Positions 24,461 to 33,523 of a DNA stretch of 64,000 nucleotides are shown here, one piece after another. Each line of letters starts with the position of its first letter. Within the stretch, counting starts at the first letter, position 1. The notes under the pieces are model-generated. The model worked only from the letters and a program-made list of their open reading frames with translations. It made no database searches and was not told where the DNA came from. The stretch is from Duncaniella muris (lineage in GTDB: Bacteria; Bacteroidota; Bacteroidia; Bacteroidales; Muribaculaceae): positions 1 through 64,000 of the forward strand of contig NZ_PUEC01000014.1 of assembly GCF_003024805.1 (NCBI RefSeq). The letters are read 5' to 3'. Both the position numbers and the translations under genes were made by a program.

Positions 24461-24492
24461 CAAAGTTAAGAAGCATTTTCGGAACTTGCAAA
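24461..24492 (-). promoter_or_regulatory. Promoter of the tRNA-Glu/rpsT unit
   Basis: On the minus strand TTTG (24492-24489), 20 bases, then TAACTTTG (24468-24461): a full consensus match. I see no other good promoter before rpsT. Confidence 0.8.
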
Positions 24493-24634
24493 TATTTTAA
24501 GAAATTTTTAGTATTTATTCGCGTTTTTCCTTAATTTTGCATTGAAAATGGCCCGGAACGGACTTTTTGAGGCCATCCGGAGTGAGCCGGCTGGCTTTTA
24601 CCACCTTATTAATATATAATATAGAACCGAGGAA

Positions 24635-25354
24635 GTGAATCTACATTTCATAGCTCTGAAAGCGACAAAACACAGCGACTCCCAGATAATTCTCACGGCT
24701 TACAGCCGCGAGCTTGGGCGTGTGGCCTTTGCGTTGCCGGCCGGGACGGGCAAGAGTGCGGCGCGCATGCGGGCGCTGACAATGCCGCTCTCGCTGGTGG
24801 AATGTGCGAGTGATCCGCGACCGGGGCGAGAGATTCTTCCGATGCGGCAGGTGGTACAGTCGATTCCCTTGGTCGAACTGCATTCCGATCCTTTCAAGCA
24901 GATGATAGCCATGTTTGTGGCCGAGGTGCTTGCCGCTGTTCTCCAGAGCGGCGGAGCGGATGAAGGGATGTATGAATTCCTTGAGGCTGCGGTCAGGATT
25001 CTCGATGGCGCCGACTCGCGCCAGACCGCCAACTTCCATATCTGTTTTCTTTATAATCTCGGTAGGCGGCTCGGCATTGAACCTGATGTCTCGACCTACA
25101 CGCAGGGCAGTCTGTTTGACATGGAAGACGGCACATGGCGCATGACGGCCCCGCTCCATCGCCGCTATCTCGGAGAGGAAGCTTCGCTCCTGGCCTGGCG
25201 TCTTTCGCGGATGACCTTCGCCAATATGCACCGCTTCCGTTTCAACCGCATGGAGCGAAACGCTATTCTTGACGGTATTCTTGAATATTTTTCAATACAC
25301 TATGTGTCGATGCGCCGTCTGCATTCACTCGATATTCTGCGCTCACTGCTTTGA
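24635..25354 (+). CDS. recO: DNA repair protein RecO
   Basis: This 239-residue protein has the RecO N-terminal OB-fold (ALKATKHSDSQIILTAYSRELGRVAFALPAG) and a helical C-terminal part. RecO loads RecA onto SSB-coated DNA with RecR. The zinc-binding cysteines found in many RecO proteins are absent, as is common in Bacteroidales. Start GTG at 24635 preceded by GAGGAA. A TAATTTTG box lies at 24532-24539. Confidence 0.88.
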   Translation: MNLHFIALKATKHSDSQIILTAYSRELGRVAFALPAGTGKSAARMRALTMPLSLVECASDPRPGREILPMRQVVQSIPLVELHSDPFKQMIAMFVAEVLAAVLQSGGADEGMYEFLEAAVRILDGADSRQTANFHICFLYNLGRRLGIEPDVSTYTQGSLFDMEDGTWRMTAPLHRRYLGEEASLLAWRLSRMTFANMHRFRFNRMERNAILDGILEYFSIHYVSMRRLHSLDILRSLL

Positions 25355-25493
25355 GTCTCCACTCTTCAAGGGCCTTGCGGTGGGTACGGTGGGTGAGGTA
25401 GCGGTTGAGGAGCATCCCGGTGGTTGAAACGAGTACCACGAGTATCATTATCCCAATCCATAAAATGAGTGAGCGGTCGTCGATCGGAGCCAT
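25263..25493 (-). CDS. Possible small membrane protein overlapping the recO end
   Basis: This 76-residue frame has one membrane helix (about 10-29, LWIGIMILVVLVSTTGMLL), then a basic stretch (RTHRKALEEWRLKA). Its last 92 bases run antisense to the end of recO. It follows another short frame (25581-25730) in the same direction downstream of a plausible promoter. No family recognised; it may be real but short antisense frames are risky. Confidence 0.4.
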   Translation of the reverse strand: MAPIDDRSLILWIGIMILVVLVSTTGMLLNRYLTHRTHRKALEEWRLKAVSAEYRVNADGASTHSVLKNIQEYRQE

Positions 25494-25580
25494 AGTCGGA
25501 GGTGTGTTTTAAAGGTTTCAGACATGTTTGTTTTCTTACAACACACTTACCCCTCCGAGTGTTTGACCGTCCCAGGATTC

Positions 25581-25730
25581 TCATGGCTTTCCGTGGCGCC
25601 AGGCGCGTATCACCCGACGCCATCCTGCGGCAGAGCTGTGGATCTCGGCGCCCAGACGTATGACATTGTCAAAGATCATATCGTCTGCGCCGATGAAACC
25701 TGAATCTGTGATGGTGTTGGCTGAGGTCAT
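25581..25730 (-). CDS. Possible 49-residue protein
   Basis: A short frame from ATG at 25730 to TGA at 25581 encodes 49 residues: an acidic first half (TDSGFIGADDMIFDN) and a basic, tryptophan-bearing tail (GWRRVIRAWRHGK). It starts about 55 bases after a minus-strand promoter-like pair (25785-25818). Composition looks protein-like, but nothing known matches. Confidence 0.35.
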   Translation of the reverse strand: MTSANTITDSGFIGADDMIFDNVIRLGAEIHSSAAGWRRVIRAWRHGKP

Positions 25731-25784
25731 GTCTGAGAGACTCGTGCAGTGGTTTGCAGGCTGTTATTAGCCTTTGACGGTATG

Positions 25785-25818
25785 CAAAATTAGCGAAAAA
25801 AATCCGAAGGGGCACAAA
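25785..25818 (-). promoter_or_regulatory. Promoter-like pair for the small minus-strand frames
   Basis: On the minus strand TTTG (25818-25815), 22 bases, TAATTTTG (25792-25785). Spacing is slightly longer than usual. It lies back to back with the tRNA-Pro promoter. Confidence 0.4.
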
Positions 25819-25842
25819 AATATGCAGTCCGTTGAAAATTTT

Positions 25843-25874
25843 TTTGGTGGATATTTGGAAAATGCTTACCTTTG
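25843..25874 (+). promoter_or_regulatory. tRNA-Pro promoter
   Basis: TTTG (25843-25846), 20 bases, TACCTTTG (25867-25874): full consensus, 42 bases before the tRNA. Confidence 0.8.
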
Positions 25875-25916
25875 TGGTCGCAAAAAGATGCCACGTTACA
25901 CGCATTTTTAATTGTT

Positions 25917-25989
25917 CGGGGTGTAGCACAGTTGGCAGCGCGCCACGTTCGGGACGTGGAGGTCGGAAGTTCGAGTCTTCTCACCCCGA
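25917..25989 (+). tRNA. tRNA-Pro (CGG)
   Basis: A 73-base cloverleaf: acceptor CGGGGTG/CACCCCG, anticodon stem CCACG/CGTGG with loop TTCGGGA giving anticodon CGG, and T-arm GAAGTTCGAGTCTTC. CCA not encoded. It has its own promoter and a hairpin just downstream. Confidence 0.95.
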
Positions 25990-26000
25990 CAAAATTGCTT

Positions 26001-26040
26001 CATACAAGGTTGCCGCCCTGCAGAGCAGCAACCTTGTATG
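26001..26040 (+). terminator. Hairpin after tRNA-Pro
   Basis: A perfect 13-bp stem, CATACAAGGTTGC/GCAACCTTGTATG, with a 14-base loop, 12 bases after the tRNA. There is no clear T-run, so termination may be partial or the hairpin may protect the 3' end. Confidence 0.6.
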
Positions 26041-26092
26041 GCGTAAAACAACCGCCTGTTGCAGGGAAATGCAAGGTTTTGGAAGTCATTGT

Positions 26093-26123
26093 TTTGATTT
26101 CTGAAACTTTTTGCCTACCTTTG
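26093..26123 (+). promoter_or_regulatory. Promoter of the DUF177-rpmF-fabH operon
   Basis: TTTG (26093-26096), 19 bases, TACCTTTG (26116-26123), 26 bases before the first start codon. Confidence 0.8.
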
Positions 26124-26148
26124 CACAGTTTTTTCAATCAATACAGTC

Positions 26149-26754
26149 GTGGGAAAATTTTCAGAATTCCGCCTTCCGTTGAAAACCATACCTGAGGGAG
26201 TTCAAGAGTTTGAATATCACTTGGGCAAGCAGTTTTTTGTCAACATGGAAAGCGCTGACATACACGATGCCGACCTGCAGGTAAAGCTGACAGTCACCCA
26301 CAAGCATGACATCTATGATCTTGCTTTCAAAGTGACAGGCACCGTCACCCTGATCTGCGACCGCTGTCTTGACGACCTGATCCAGCCCATCGAGGCCGAC
26401 TATGAGATAGCCGTCAAGTATGGCGACGACTATTCGGAGACCGATGAACTCCTCATCATCCCCGAAAGCGACAACTGGCTCAACGTGTCGTATATGATCT
26501 TCGACACAGCCTCGCTCGCCATCCCGGTCAAGCACGTGCACCCGCTCGGCAAATGCAACCGCGCCATGAGCGCGCTGCTGCGCAAACACCGGGCAACGAA
26601 GATCGACGATGAAGACGCCGAACTCACAGACCAGCTCATGGACGAGATGGACTCGATGGATTCAGCTCCCGATTCGCCTGCCGACGAGCCGCAGCAAACC
26701 GACTCACGCTGGGACGCCCTCAAAAAACTGAGCACCGACAGCGCGGAAGACTAA
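26149..26754 (+). CDS. DUF177 (YceD-like) protein
   Basis: This 201-residue protein belongs to the DUF177 family linked to 23S rRNA accumulation and almost always encoded just before rpmF, as here. Visible are the cysteine pair region TLICDRCLDDLIQPIEADY (about 66-84) and the GKCNRA stretch near 140. The tail is acidic and variable. The start is GTG at 26149. Confidence 0.88.
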   Translation: MGKFSEFRLPLKTIPEGVQEFEYHLGKQFFVNMESADIHDADLQVKLTVTHKHDIYDLAFKVTGTVTLICDRCLDDLIQPIEADYEIAVKYGDDYSETDELLIIPESDNWLNVSYMIFDTASLAIPVKHVHPLGKCNRAMSALLRKHRATKIDDEDAELTDQLMDEMDSMDSAPDSPADEPQQTDSRWDALKKLSTDSAED

Positions 26755-26825
26755 AACAGCAACATAAACAGAAAAACGAGATATTTTCACATTTCATCAG
26801 CAAAACAAAAAATAATAAATAAATC

Positions 26826-27011
26826 ATGGCACATCCTAAACGCAAGCAATCAAAGACCCGCACAGCTAAACGCCGTACTCACGACAAGGCTGTAGTTCCC
26901 ACCCTGGCCCTCTGCCCCAACTGCGGCTCATGGCACCTCTATCATACCGTATGCGGTGAGTGTGGCTACTACCGCGGACGCATCGCCATCGAAAAGACCG
27001 CCGCTGTCTAA
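26826..27011 (+). CDS. rpmF: 50S ribosomal protein L32
   Basis: This 61-residue protein starts MAHPKRKQSKTRTAKRRTHDK and carries the zinc-ribbon cysteines CPNCGSW...CGECGYYRG, so this is the zinc-binding (C+) form. It lies between the DUF177 gene and fabH, the usual order. Confidence 0.97.
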   Translation: MAHPKRKQSKTRTAKRRTHDKAVVPTLALCPNCGSWHLYHTVCGECGYYRGRIAIEKTAAV

Positions 27012-27140
27012 ACGGAAAGGTAACAGAAATCTCGCACGGGATCGCTGACGCGGCCCGTGCGCAGACTTTTGTATCCCTACAGATTCAGACTCCCCAGCCT
27101 CGCTCCTCATCCTCAATTCCTATTAAAAAGAAATTTTGTT

Positions 27141-28124
27141 ATGCTTAACGCTCGCATCGCCGGACTCGCGTCCTATGCCCCTGAAGATATCCTCGACAAC
27201 GAAATGTTGTCGAAGATGGTCGACACCAACGATGAGTGGATCACTACCCGTGTCGGCATAAAGGAACGTCGAATCCTCCGTGAGCCCGGAAAAGGCTCCT
27301 CATATCTCGGCATCAAAGCTGTTGAGAAACTCCTCGAATCAACCGGTACAAAGCCTGAAGAAGTAGACCTTCTCATCTGTGCCACCTCAAACCCTGACTA
27401 TCGTTTCCCCTCCACAGGTTCTATCATAGCTCATCAGCTCGGAATGAAAAACGCATATTCCTATGACCTCCAGGCAGCCTGCGCAGGCTTCCTCGTGGCA
27501 TTGGAAGACGGCTCTGCCTACATCCGTTCCGGTCTGCGCAAAAAAGTGGTTGTAGTAGCCGCTGAAAAAATGTCGTCAATGACAAACTATCAGGACCGCG
27601 CCACCTGCCCCCTCTTCGGCGACGGTGCAGGCGCCATGCTCCTCGAACCCACTGAAGAAAACGTAGGCATTATCGACGGCGTGTTCCACGTCGACGGTGA
27701 AGGCCTCGAACACCTCTGGATGCCCGCCGGAGGCTCTGTGCTCCCCGCTTCTCACGAAACAGTCGACGCACAGCAGCACTTCGTCATCCAGGATGGCCGC
27801 AACGTCTACAAGAACGCTGTCACCGATATGCTCGACTCTTCTCTTGAAGTGATGGGCCGCAACGATCTGACTGTCGACAACATCGACTGGTTTGTCTCTC
27901 ACCAGGCCAACCTCCGCATCATCGAGGCCGTAGGCTCGCGTCTCGGCATCGACAATGACAAGGTGCTTGTCAACATCGAGAAATACGGCAACACATCGGC
28001 TGCTTCAATCCCCCTCTGCCTTGACGAGCACAAGGCCAAGCTCAAGAAAGGCGACCGCCTGATTCTCACCGCCTTCGGCGCAGGCTTCACTTGGGGCGCA
28101 ATGTATATCATCTGGGATCTCTGA
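27141..28124 (+). CDS. fabH: 3-oxoacyl-ACP synthase III (FabH)
   Basis: This 327-residue condensing enzyme starts fatty-acid synthesis by joining acyl-CoA with malonyl-ACP. The catalytic Cys is in [15 protein letters not shown] (about 113), His in [11 protein letters not shown] and Asn in [11 protein letters not shown]. The ATG at 27141 ([18 protein letters not shown]) fits the family; the longer frame reads through leader sequence. A terminator follows. Confidence 0.95.
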   Translation: MLNARIAGLASYAPEDILDNEMLSKMVDTNDEWITTRVGIKERRILREPGKGSSYLGIKAVEKLLESTGTKPEEVDLLICATSNPDYRFPSTGSIIAHQLGMKNAYSYDLQAACAGFLVALEDGSAYIRSGLRKKVVVVAAEKMSSMTNYQDRATCPLFGDGAGAMLLEPTEENVGIIDGVFHVDGEGLEHLWMPAGGSVLPASHETVDAQQHFVIQDGRNVYKNAVTDMLDSSLEVMGRNDLTVDNIDWFVSHQANLRIIEAVGSRLGIDNDKVLVNIEKYGNTSAASIPLCLDEHKAKLKKGDRLILTAFGAGFTWGAMYIIWDL

Positions 28125-28160
28125 TCAGGCATCAGCCCGACAGATGAAACTTTTTAATAA

Positions 28161-28184
28161 AATAGCATCTTTTAAGGTGCTATT
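28161..28184 (+). terminator. Terminator after fabH
   Basis: AATAGCATC pairs with GGTGCTATT (one G-U) around TTTTAA, followed by TTTG. Confidence 0.7.
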
Positions 28185-28243
28185 TTTGTTTATATTTGCA
28201 GCAGGTGATATTGCCTTATACAAACTAAACAACAGAGAAATAT

Positions 28244-29128
28244 ATGGAACATAAAGCCGGATTTGTCAATATAGTCGGCAACCCGAATGTAGGAAAGTCA
28301 ACCCTGATGAACGACCTCGTCGGCGAGCGCATCAGTATCATAACCTCAAAGGCACAGACCACCCGTCACCGCATCATGGGTATCGTCAACACACCTGACT
28401 ACCAGATAGTATTTTCCGACACCCCCGGAGTGCTTCAGCCGAAATACAAACTGCAGGAAAGCATGCTCAACTTCAGCGAAGGCGCTCTGGTTGACGCTGA
28501 CGTGCTTGTCTACGTGACCGACGTGGTCGAGGACCCGTCTAAAAATGCCGACTTCCTCGCCAAGGTGGCCAAAGAAAAGATACCTGTGCTTCTGGTCATC
28601 AACAAGATCGACCTTGTGAAAGCCCAGACCGAACTTGAGGAACTCACCCAGCGCTGGCAGCAGATTCTTCCGCAGGCTGAAATCTTCCCCGTCTCGGCGA
28701 AGGAACACTTCAACGTCGACAATCTTCTGAAGCGCATCGTAGAACTGCTCCCCGTCTCCGCTCCTTACTTCGGAAAAGACGCGCTCACTGACAAACCGGC
28801 CCGATTCTTTGTCACCGAGATCATCCGCGAGAAAATCCTCACACTTTATGACAAGGAGATCCCTTACTCGGTGGAAGTCATCGTGGAGAAATTCGAGGAA
28901 AAGGAAAACTCAATCCACATCATGGCTGTGATCTACGTAGAACGTGACAGCCAGAAGGGCATCATCATCGGCCATCAGGGGAGCAAGATCAAAAAAGTTG
29001 GGATGGAAGCCCGCAAGGACATAGAAAAGTTCTTTGACAAGAGCGTGTTCCTTGAACTCTTTGTGAAAGTCGAACCCAACTGGCGTAACCGCGAGAACAA
29101 GCTCCGTTCGTTCGGCTATATGGAATAA
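28244..29128 (+). CDS. era: GTPase Era
   Basis: This 294-residue protein is the 16S rRNA-binding GTPase needed for 30S maturation. G1 is GNPNVGKST (about 12-20), G3 DTPG, G4 NKID, and the C-terminal KH domain has IIIGHQGSKIKKVG (about 239-252). The order fabH-era is common in the order; der, often next, is not here. Confidence 0.96.
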   Translation: MEHKAGFVNIVGNPNVGKSTLMNDLVGERISIITSKAQTTRHRIMGIVNTPDYQIVFSDTPGVLQPKYKLQESMLNFSEGALVDADVLVYVTDVVEDPSKNADFLAKVAKEKIPVLLVINKIDLVKAQTELEELTQRWQQILPQAEIFPVSAKEHFNVDNLLKRIVELLPVSAPYFGKDALTDKPARFFVTEIIREKILTLYDKEIPYSVEVIVEKFEEKENSIHIMAVIYVERDSQKGIIIGHQGSKIKKVGMEARKDIEKFFDKSVFLELFVKVEPNWRNRENKLRSFGYME

Positions 29129-29200
29129 TCCGCAGCTCCACGTTGGGAGAGTCTATGGCATCTGCCGTACATCCTTTCAGTGGCTGCTTCAGCATTGATT

Positions 29201-29239
29201 CCAATGGCGCGAAGTCTGATTTAGGCTTCGCGCCATTGG
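29201..29239 (+). terminator. Strong hairpin after era
   Basis: A perfect 14-bp stem, CCAATGGCGCGAAG/CTTCGCGCCATTGG, with an 11-base loop. No T-run follows, so it may act as a terminator or a 3'-end stabiliser. Confidence 0.6.
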
Positions 29240-29310
29240 CGTATAAGGCCCCGCAGGGCGTAAAATTGGATGTAAATTTACAGATAAGGAAAATATTATG
29301 CGCCTGATTG

Positions 29311-29342
29311 CTTGTAGATGCAGCCCAAATACAGTAACTTTG
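29311..29342 (+). promoter_or_regulatory. Promoter of the desulfidase-like gene
   Basis: CTTG (29311-29314), 20 bases, TAACTTTG (29335-29342), about 100 bases before the start codon. Confidence 0.6.
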
Positions 29343-29443
29343 CTCCTGTTGAACGCAACATTTCGAGGCTGATTGGAATCCTGTTTTATTCCAGGCCGCA
29401 TTAACCCATTAAATTCTGCTACCTAATTCAAGAAAAACAGTGT

Positions 29444-30727
29444 ATGGTAAACAAGTCTGAAAGAGAGAAAATCATAGCTCTCATCAATCGCGAAGTCGTG
29501 CCGGCCATCGGGTGTACCGAGCCGGTAGCAGTGGCTTTGTGTGTGGCCAAGGCCACTGAGATCCTCGGCGCAGTCCCCGCGAAGATCGAAGTGGCCCTGA
29601 GTGGCAACATGCTTAAAAATGCAATGGGAGTCGGCATCCCCGGAACAGGAATGATAGGTCTGCCGATAGCTATGGCACTTGGTGCCTTGGTCGGCAAATC
29701 ATCCTATGGGCTTGAAGTGCTCCGTGATGTCAATGACGAGGCCGTGAAGCGTGGCTGCAAGTTCATTGACGAAGGCCGCATTTCCATCAGCCATGCTGCA
29801 GACGCGCCATCGAATCTTCACATAGATGTGGTGGTGCGGGCTGAAAACGGTGACAGCGCACGTGCAGTGATCTCATGCGAGCACACTCACTTTATTCTGC
29901 TTCAGCGAAACGGCGAGACAAGCTTTGAAGAAAGCGCTGCCGGCACTGCCGCTGAAACTGCAGAGGATATCGCGCTTGACCTTGCCACAGTCTATGAATT
30001 TGCCACAGAGACTCCGCTTGACGAAATCTCCTTCATTCTTGAAGCCAAAAAACTGAACCTGGCAGCCGCGCAGACCGCACTTTCGGGTGACTACGGTCAT
30101 TCGCTGGGTGCCACAATAAAAAAATCAGGACTGAAATATTACGGCGACACCCCCGTCGCACACATGATATCCTACACCTCTGCGGCTTGCGATGCCCGCA
30201 TGGGAGGTGCCCCCGTGGCTGTTATGTCGAACTCCGGAAGCGGCAATCAGGGCATCACGGCTACAATGCCCGTGGTGAGCTTCGCCGCTGACATGGAAGC
30301 AAGCGAGGAGCAGACCATCCGCGCACTCGTGCTCAGCCATCTCACCAGCATCTACATCAAGCAGAGCCTTGGCCGCCTCTCGGCCCTCTGCGGTTGTGTC
30401 GTGGCTTCGACCGGAGCCTCGGCTGCTATAGTCTATCTGATGGGCGGAGGCTTTGCCGAAGTCTGTGCCGCAGTCAAGAACATGGTGGCCAACCTCACAG
30501 GCATGATCTGCGACGGCGCCAAACCATCATGCGCACTGAAAATCTCATCGGGAGTCTCTACCGCCATGATGTCGGCTATGCTTGCCATGAACGGCAAGTG
30601 TGTGACATCCACCGAAGGCATTATCAGCGACGATGTTGATGCCACGATTCATAATCTGACATCAATCGGACGCGAGGCCATGACAGAGACCGACCGTCTG
30701 GTGTTGCAGATCATGACTTCTAAGTAA
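29444..30727 (+). CDS. L-cysteine desulfidase family protein (UPF0597/YhaM-like)
   Basis: This 427-residue protein resembles CyuA/YhaM and the serine dehydratase alpha-chain family, with Fe-S cluster cysteines expected in GCTEPVAVALCVAKA (about 24-38) and near CGCVVASTGASAAIVYLMGGG. It would break cysteine down to pyruvate, ammonia and sulfide. Monocistronic, with its own promoter and terminator. Confidence 0.88.
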   Translation: MVNKSEREKIIALINREVVPAIGCTEPVAVALCVAKATEILGAVPAKIEVALSGNMLKNAMGVGIPGTGMIGLPIAMALGALVGKSSYGLEVLRDVNDEAVKRGCKFIDEGRISISHAADAPSNLHIDVVVRAENGDSARAVISCEHTHFILLQRNGETSFEESAAGTAAETAEDIALDLATVYEFATETPLDEISFILEAKKLNLAAAQTALSGDYGHSLGATIKKSGLKYYGDTPVAHMISYTSAACDARMGGAPVAVMSNSGSGNQGITATMPVVSFAADMEASEEQTIRALVLSHLTSIYIKQSLGRLSALCGCVVASTGASAAIVYLMGGGFAEVCAAVKNMVANLTGMICDGAKPSCALKISSGVSTAMMSAMLAMNGKCVTSTEGIISDDVDATIHNLTSIGREAMTETDRLVLQIMTSK

Positions 30728-30760
30728 GACGCTATATCTATTCTCATACTTATCTAAATG

Positions 30761-30799
30761 GTCCCTGCTTCAGCGTGGTGTTGAGGCAGGGACACCTTT
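30761..30799 (+). terminator. Terminator after the desulfidase-like gene
   Basis: GTCCCTGC (30761-30768) pairs with GCAGGGAC (30786-30793), followed by ACCTTTTT. Confidence 0.75.
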
Positions 30800-30862
30800 T
30801 TACGGCAAAATCAGCGCCTTTGCGGCAAGTCAGCGCCCGGCGCTGCGTTATAGACATAAAGC

Positions 30863-30899
30863 AAGACATCCGGCCTCCATGACGGAAGCCGGATGTCTT
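30863..30899 (-). terminator. Terminator of the glycogen genes
   Basis: A perfect 12-bp stem, AAGACATCCGGC/GCCGGATGTCTT, lies 28 bases beyond the glgP stop on the minus strand. It is followed there by GCTTTATG, so the T-tract is weak. Confidence 0.65.
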
Positions 30900-30926
30900 T
30901 CAGATATGAGATGCGGAATCGTCTGA

Positions 30927-33485
30927 TCAGATCCAGCGCACGAATGCGAAGTCCTGACGGTGGGGCAGGAGGGCGTTCGAGGGATACAGACGGTATGAGT
31001 AGCGGAACACGCCCGGATCGCGGAGCTTGTCTTCAAGCTGGAAAGTAACGGTGTTTCCTTCCTTGGCCACGACCTTGAAGGGGATAGTGTCAACGCGGTG
31101 TTCCTGATTGTCATGCACCTTGTCCACTACAAGTTCAAGGCCGAGATCGTCGGCGAGACCGTTGGCTTCGATCTTGACAGTGGTGACAAACTTCTGACCG
31201 CTGTGGTTGTTGTGGTTGAGATCTTCGTTTGTGCTGACTTCAAGAACCTGGATTCCATCCCATGCGGCAGCTACTTTTTCCTTCCATGCGGCAAGCTCTT
31301 TGGCAAGTTTGTCGCCGTCGGCTGAAAGTTTTTCGAAGCGCTTCGATTCAGGGAGATAGAAGCGGTCGATGTAGTCTTCGATCATGCGCTGCATGGTGTA
31401 CTGCGGAGCGATGTGACCGATCGAACGCTTGATATACTGAATCCATTCGGGAGAGTAGCCCTTGGAGTTCTTGGCGAAATAGAGAGGTATGATCTCGTTT
31501 TCGAGCATCGAGTAGATGGTTGCGGCATCAAGCTTGTCCTGCTGTCCCTGGTCAGTGTAGGTGCGCTTGTCAGTGAGAGCCCAGCCGGCCTTTTCGTCAA
31601 GACGGTAGCCTTCATACCACCAGCCGTCGAGCACTGAGAAGTTGAGCACACCGTTCATTTCGGCCTTTTCGCCTGATGTGCCCGATGCTTCGAGCGGACG
31701 GGTCGGAGTGTTGAGCCAGATGTCGACACCGGTGACAAGACGCTTCGCAACTACCATGTTGTAGTCTTCAAGGAAGATGATCTTGCCCTGGAACTGCGGC
31801 ATGCGTGAGATCTCGATGATGCGCTTGATCAGGCCCTGGCCTGCTCCGTCGGCGGGGTGAGCCTTGCCTGAGAAGATGAACTGCACGGGGAACTGCTCGT
31901 TGTTGACGATGCGGGCCAGACGGTCGAGGTCAGTGAAGAGAAGGTGAGCGCGCTTGTAGGTGGCAAAGCGGCGGGCGAAGCCGATGATGAGCGCGTTGGG
32001 GTTGATCTTTTCAAGGATCTTGATGACAGCCGAGGGATCTCCCTGGTTGGCGAGCCATTTGGCCTTGAAGTCACGCTTCACGAAGTTGATGAACTTGTTT
32101 TTCATCGTGGTGCGCATTTCCCAGATCTCTTCGTCTTTGGCCTTGAAGATGCCTTCCCATGCTTTGGGATCGCTCTGGTGATCGAATACCTGCTCGCCGA
32201 GCTTTTCGGTGTAGAAAGCCTTCCATTCGCTTGCGGCCCAGGTGGGCATGTGCACACCGTTGGTGACGTAGCCAACATGGCTTTCTTCCCATGAATAGCC
32301 TTTCCATACGCCGGCAAACATTTTCTTTGACACCTCGCCGTGGAGCCAGCTTACGCCGTTGGCTTCCTGGCAGGTGTTGAGAGCGAAGACGCTCATTGAG
32401 AAGCGGTCCTGGCTGTCGGGGTTCTCGCGGCCCATGTTCATGAGGTCCTGCCAGCTGATGCCCAGACGTGCGGGGAATTCGTTGAGATATTTGTGGGCGA
32501 GGCCTTCGTCGAAATAGTCGTGGCCGGCGGGCACCGGAGTGTGTACGGTATAGAGGCTTGACGAGCGGACAAGCTCAAGAGAGGTGTTGAAGTCAAGACC
32601 GCTTTCCACGTAGTCAACGAGACGCTGGAGGTTGAGCAGAGCTGCGTGGCCTTCGTTTGCGTGGTAGATAGTGTTGCTGATGCCGAGTTTCTTGAGCGCG
32701 AGCACACCGCCGATACCGAGGAGATATTCCTGCTTGATGCGGTTTTCCCAGTCACCGCCATAGAGCTGGTGGGTGATTGAGCGATCATATTCGCTGTTCA
32801 TGTCGAAGTCGGTGTCAAGCAGATAGAGCTTCATGCGGCCCACGTTCACGCGCCAGATGTGGCTGTAGATGATGCGGCCGGGATAGGGGACCTCGAGGAT
32901 GAGCGGATGGCCGTTTTCATCGGTCACCTGTTCGATTGGGAGCTGGTTGAAGTTCTGGGGCTCATAGTTGGCTATCTGCTGGCCGTCTACGCTCAGTGAC
33001 TGGGTGAAATAGCCGTAGCGGTAGAGGAAACCGATTGCGGTCATGTCTACGCAGCTGTCAGAAGCTTCCTTGATATAGTCGCCGGCAAGTACGCCAAGAC
33101 CGCCGGAGTAGATTTTGAGGCAGTTGCAGAGGCCGTATTCCATAGAGAAGTAGGAAACGGAGGGAATGTCCTTGCGCATCGGTTTGGCCATATAGCTGTT
33201 GAACATGGCGAACACGTTCTTGATGCGGTCCATCATGTCAGCATCGTTCATGACTTCTTCCAGACGCTCGGAAGAGAGCTGCTGAAGGAGCATGACGGGA
33301 TTTTCACCGGTTGCGCGCCACAGGTCGGGATCAAGATCGCGGAAGAGATTCTTGGCCGCGCTGTTCCAGACCCACCAGAGGTTGCGGGAGAGTGTTTCAA
33401 GGGGTTTCAATGCCTCAGGAAGTACGGACTTCACAGTGATGTCTCGCCATACGGGGGCATTAGTTTTGCTTACAGGCAGTTTCAT
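30927..33485 (-). CDS. glgP: Alpha-glucan (glycogen) phosphorylase
   Basis: This 852-residue GT35 enzyme removes glucose-1-phosphate from glycogen. It has the DUF3417-type N-terminal extension ([29 protein letters not shown]) of the short phosphorylase class. The PLP lysine is in [13 protein letters not shown]. It starts 38 bases after the glycogen synthase stop, so synthesis and breakdown are encoded together. Confidence 0.94.
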   Translation of the reverse strand: MKLPVSKTNAPVWRDITVKSVLPEALKPLETLSRNLWWVWNSAAKNLFRDLDPDLWRATGENPVMLLQQLSSERLEEVMNDADMMDRIKNVFAMFNSYMAKPMRKDIPSVSYFSMEYGLCNCLKIYSGGLGVLAGDYIKEASDSCVDMTAIGFLYRYGYFTQSLSVDGQQIANYEPQNFNQLPIEQVTDENGHPLILEVPYPGRIIYSHIWRVNVGRMKLYLLDTDFDMNSEYDRSITHQLYGGDWENRIKQEYLLGIGGVLALKKLGISNTIYHANEGHAALLNLQRLVDYVESGLDFNTSLELVRSSSLYTVHTPVPAGHDYFDEGLAHKYLNEFPARLGISWQDLMNMGRENPDSQDRFSMSVFALNTCQEANGVSWLHGEVSKKMFAGVWKGYSWEESHVGYVTNGVHMPTWAASEWKAFYTEKLGEQVFDHQSDPKAWEGIFKAKDEEIWEMRTTMKNKFINFVKRDFKAKWLANQGDPSAVIKILEKINPNALIIGFARRFATYKRAHLLFTDLDRLARIVNNEQFPVQFIFSGKAHPADGAGQGLIKRIIEISRMPQFQGKIIFLEDYNMVVAKRLVTGVDIWLNTPTRPLEASGTSGEKAEMNGVLNFSVLDGWWYEGYRLDEKAGWALTDKRTYTDQGQQDKLDAATIYSMLENEIIPLYFAKNSKGYSPEWIQYIKRSIGHIAPQYTMQRMIEDYIDRFYLPESKRFEKLSADGDKLAKELAAWKEKVAAAWDGIQVLEVSTNEDLNHNNHSGQKFVTTVKIEANGLADDLGLELVVDKVHDNQEHRVDTIPFKVVAKEGNTVTFQLEDKLRDPGVFRYSYRLYPSNALLPHRQDFAFVRWI

Positions 33486-33523
33486 ATTTTTAGAAAATTG
33501 GTTTTTTGTTTTTGCCAGGTCTG

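Noticed and set aside
24635-25354. Damaged RecO because zinc cysteines are missing
   Set aside because: Cysteine-less RecO proteins are common in this group; length and N-terminal OB-fold are normal.
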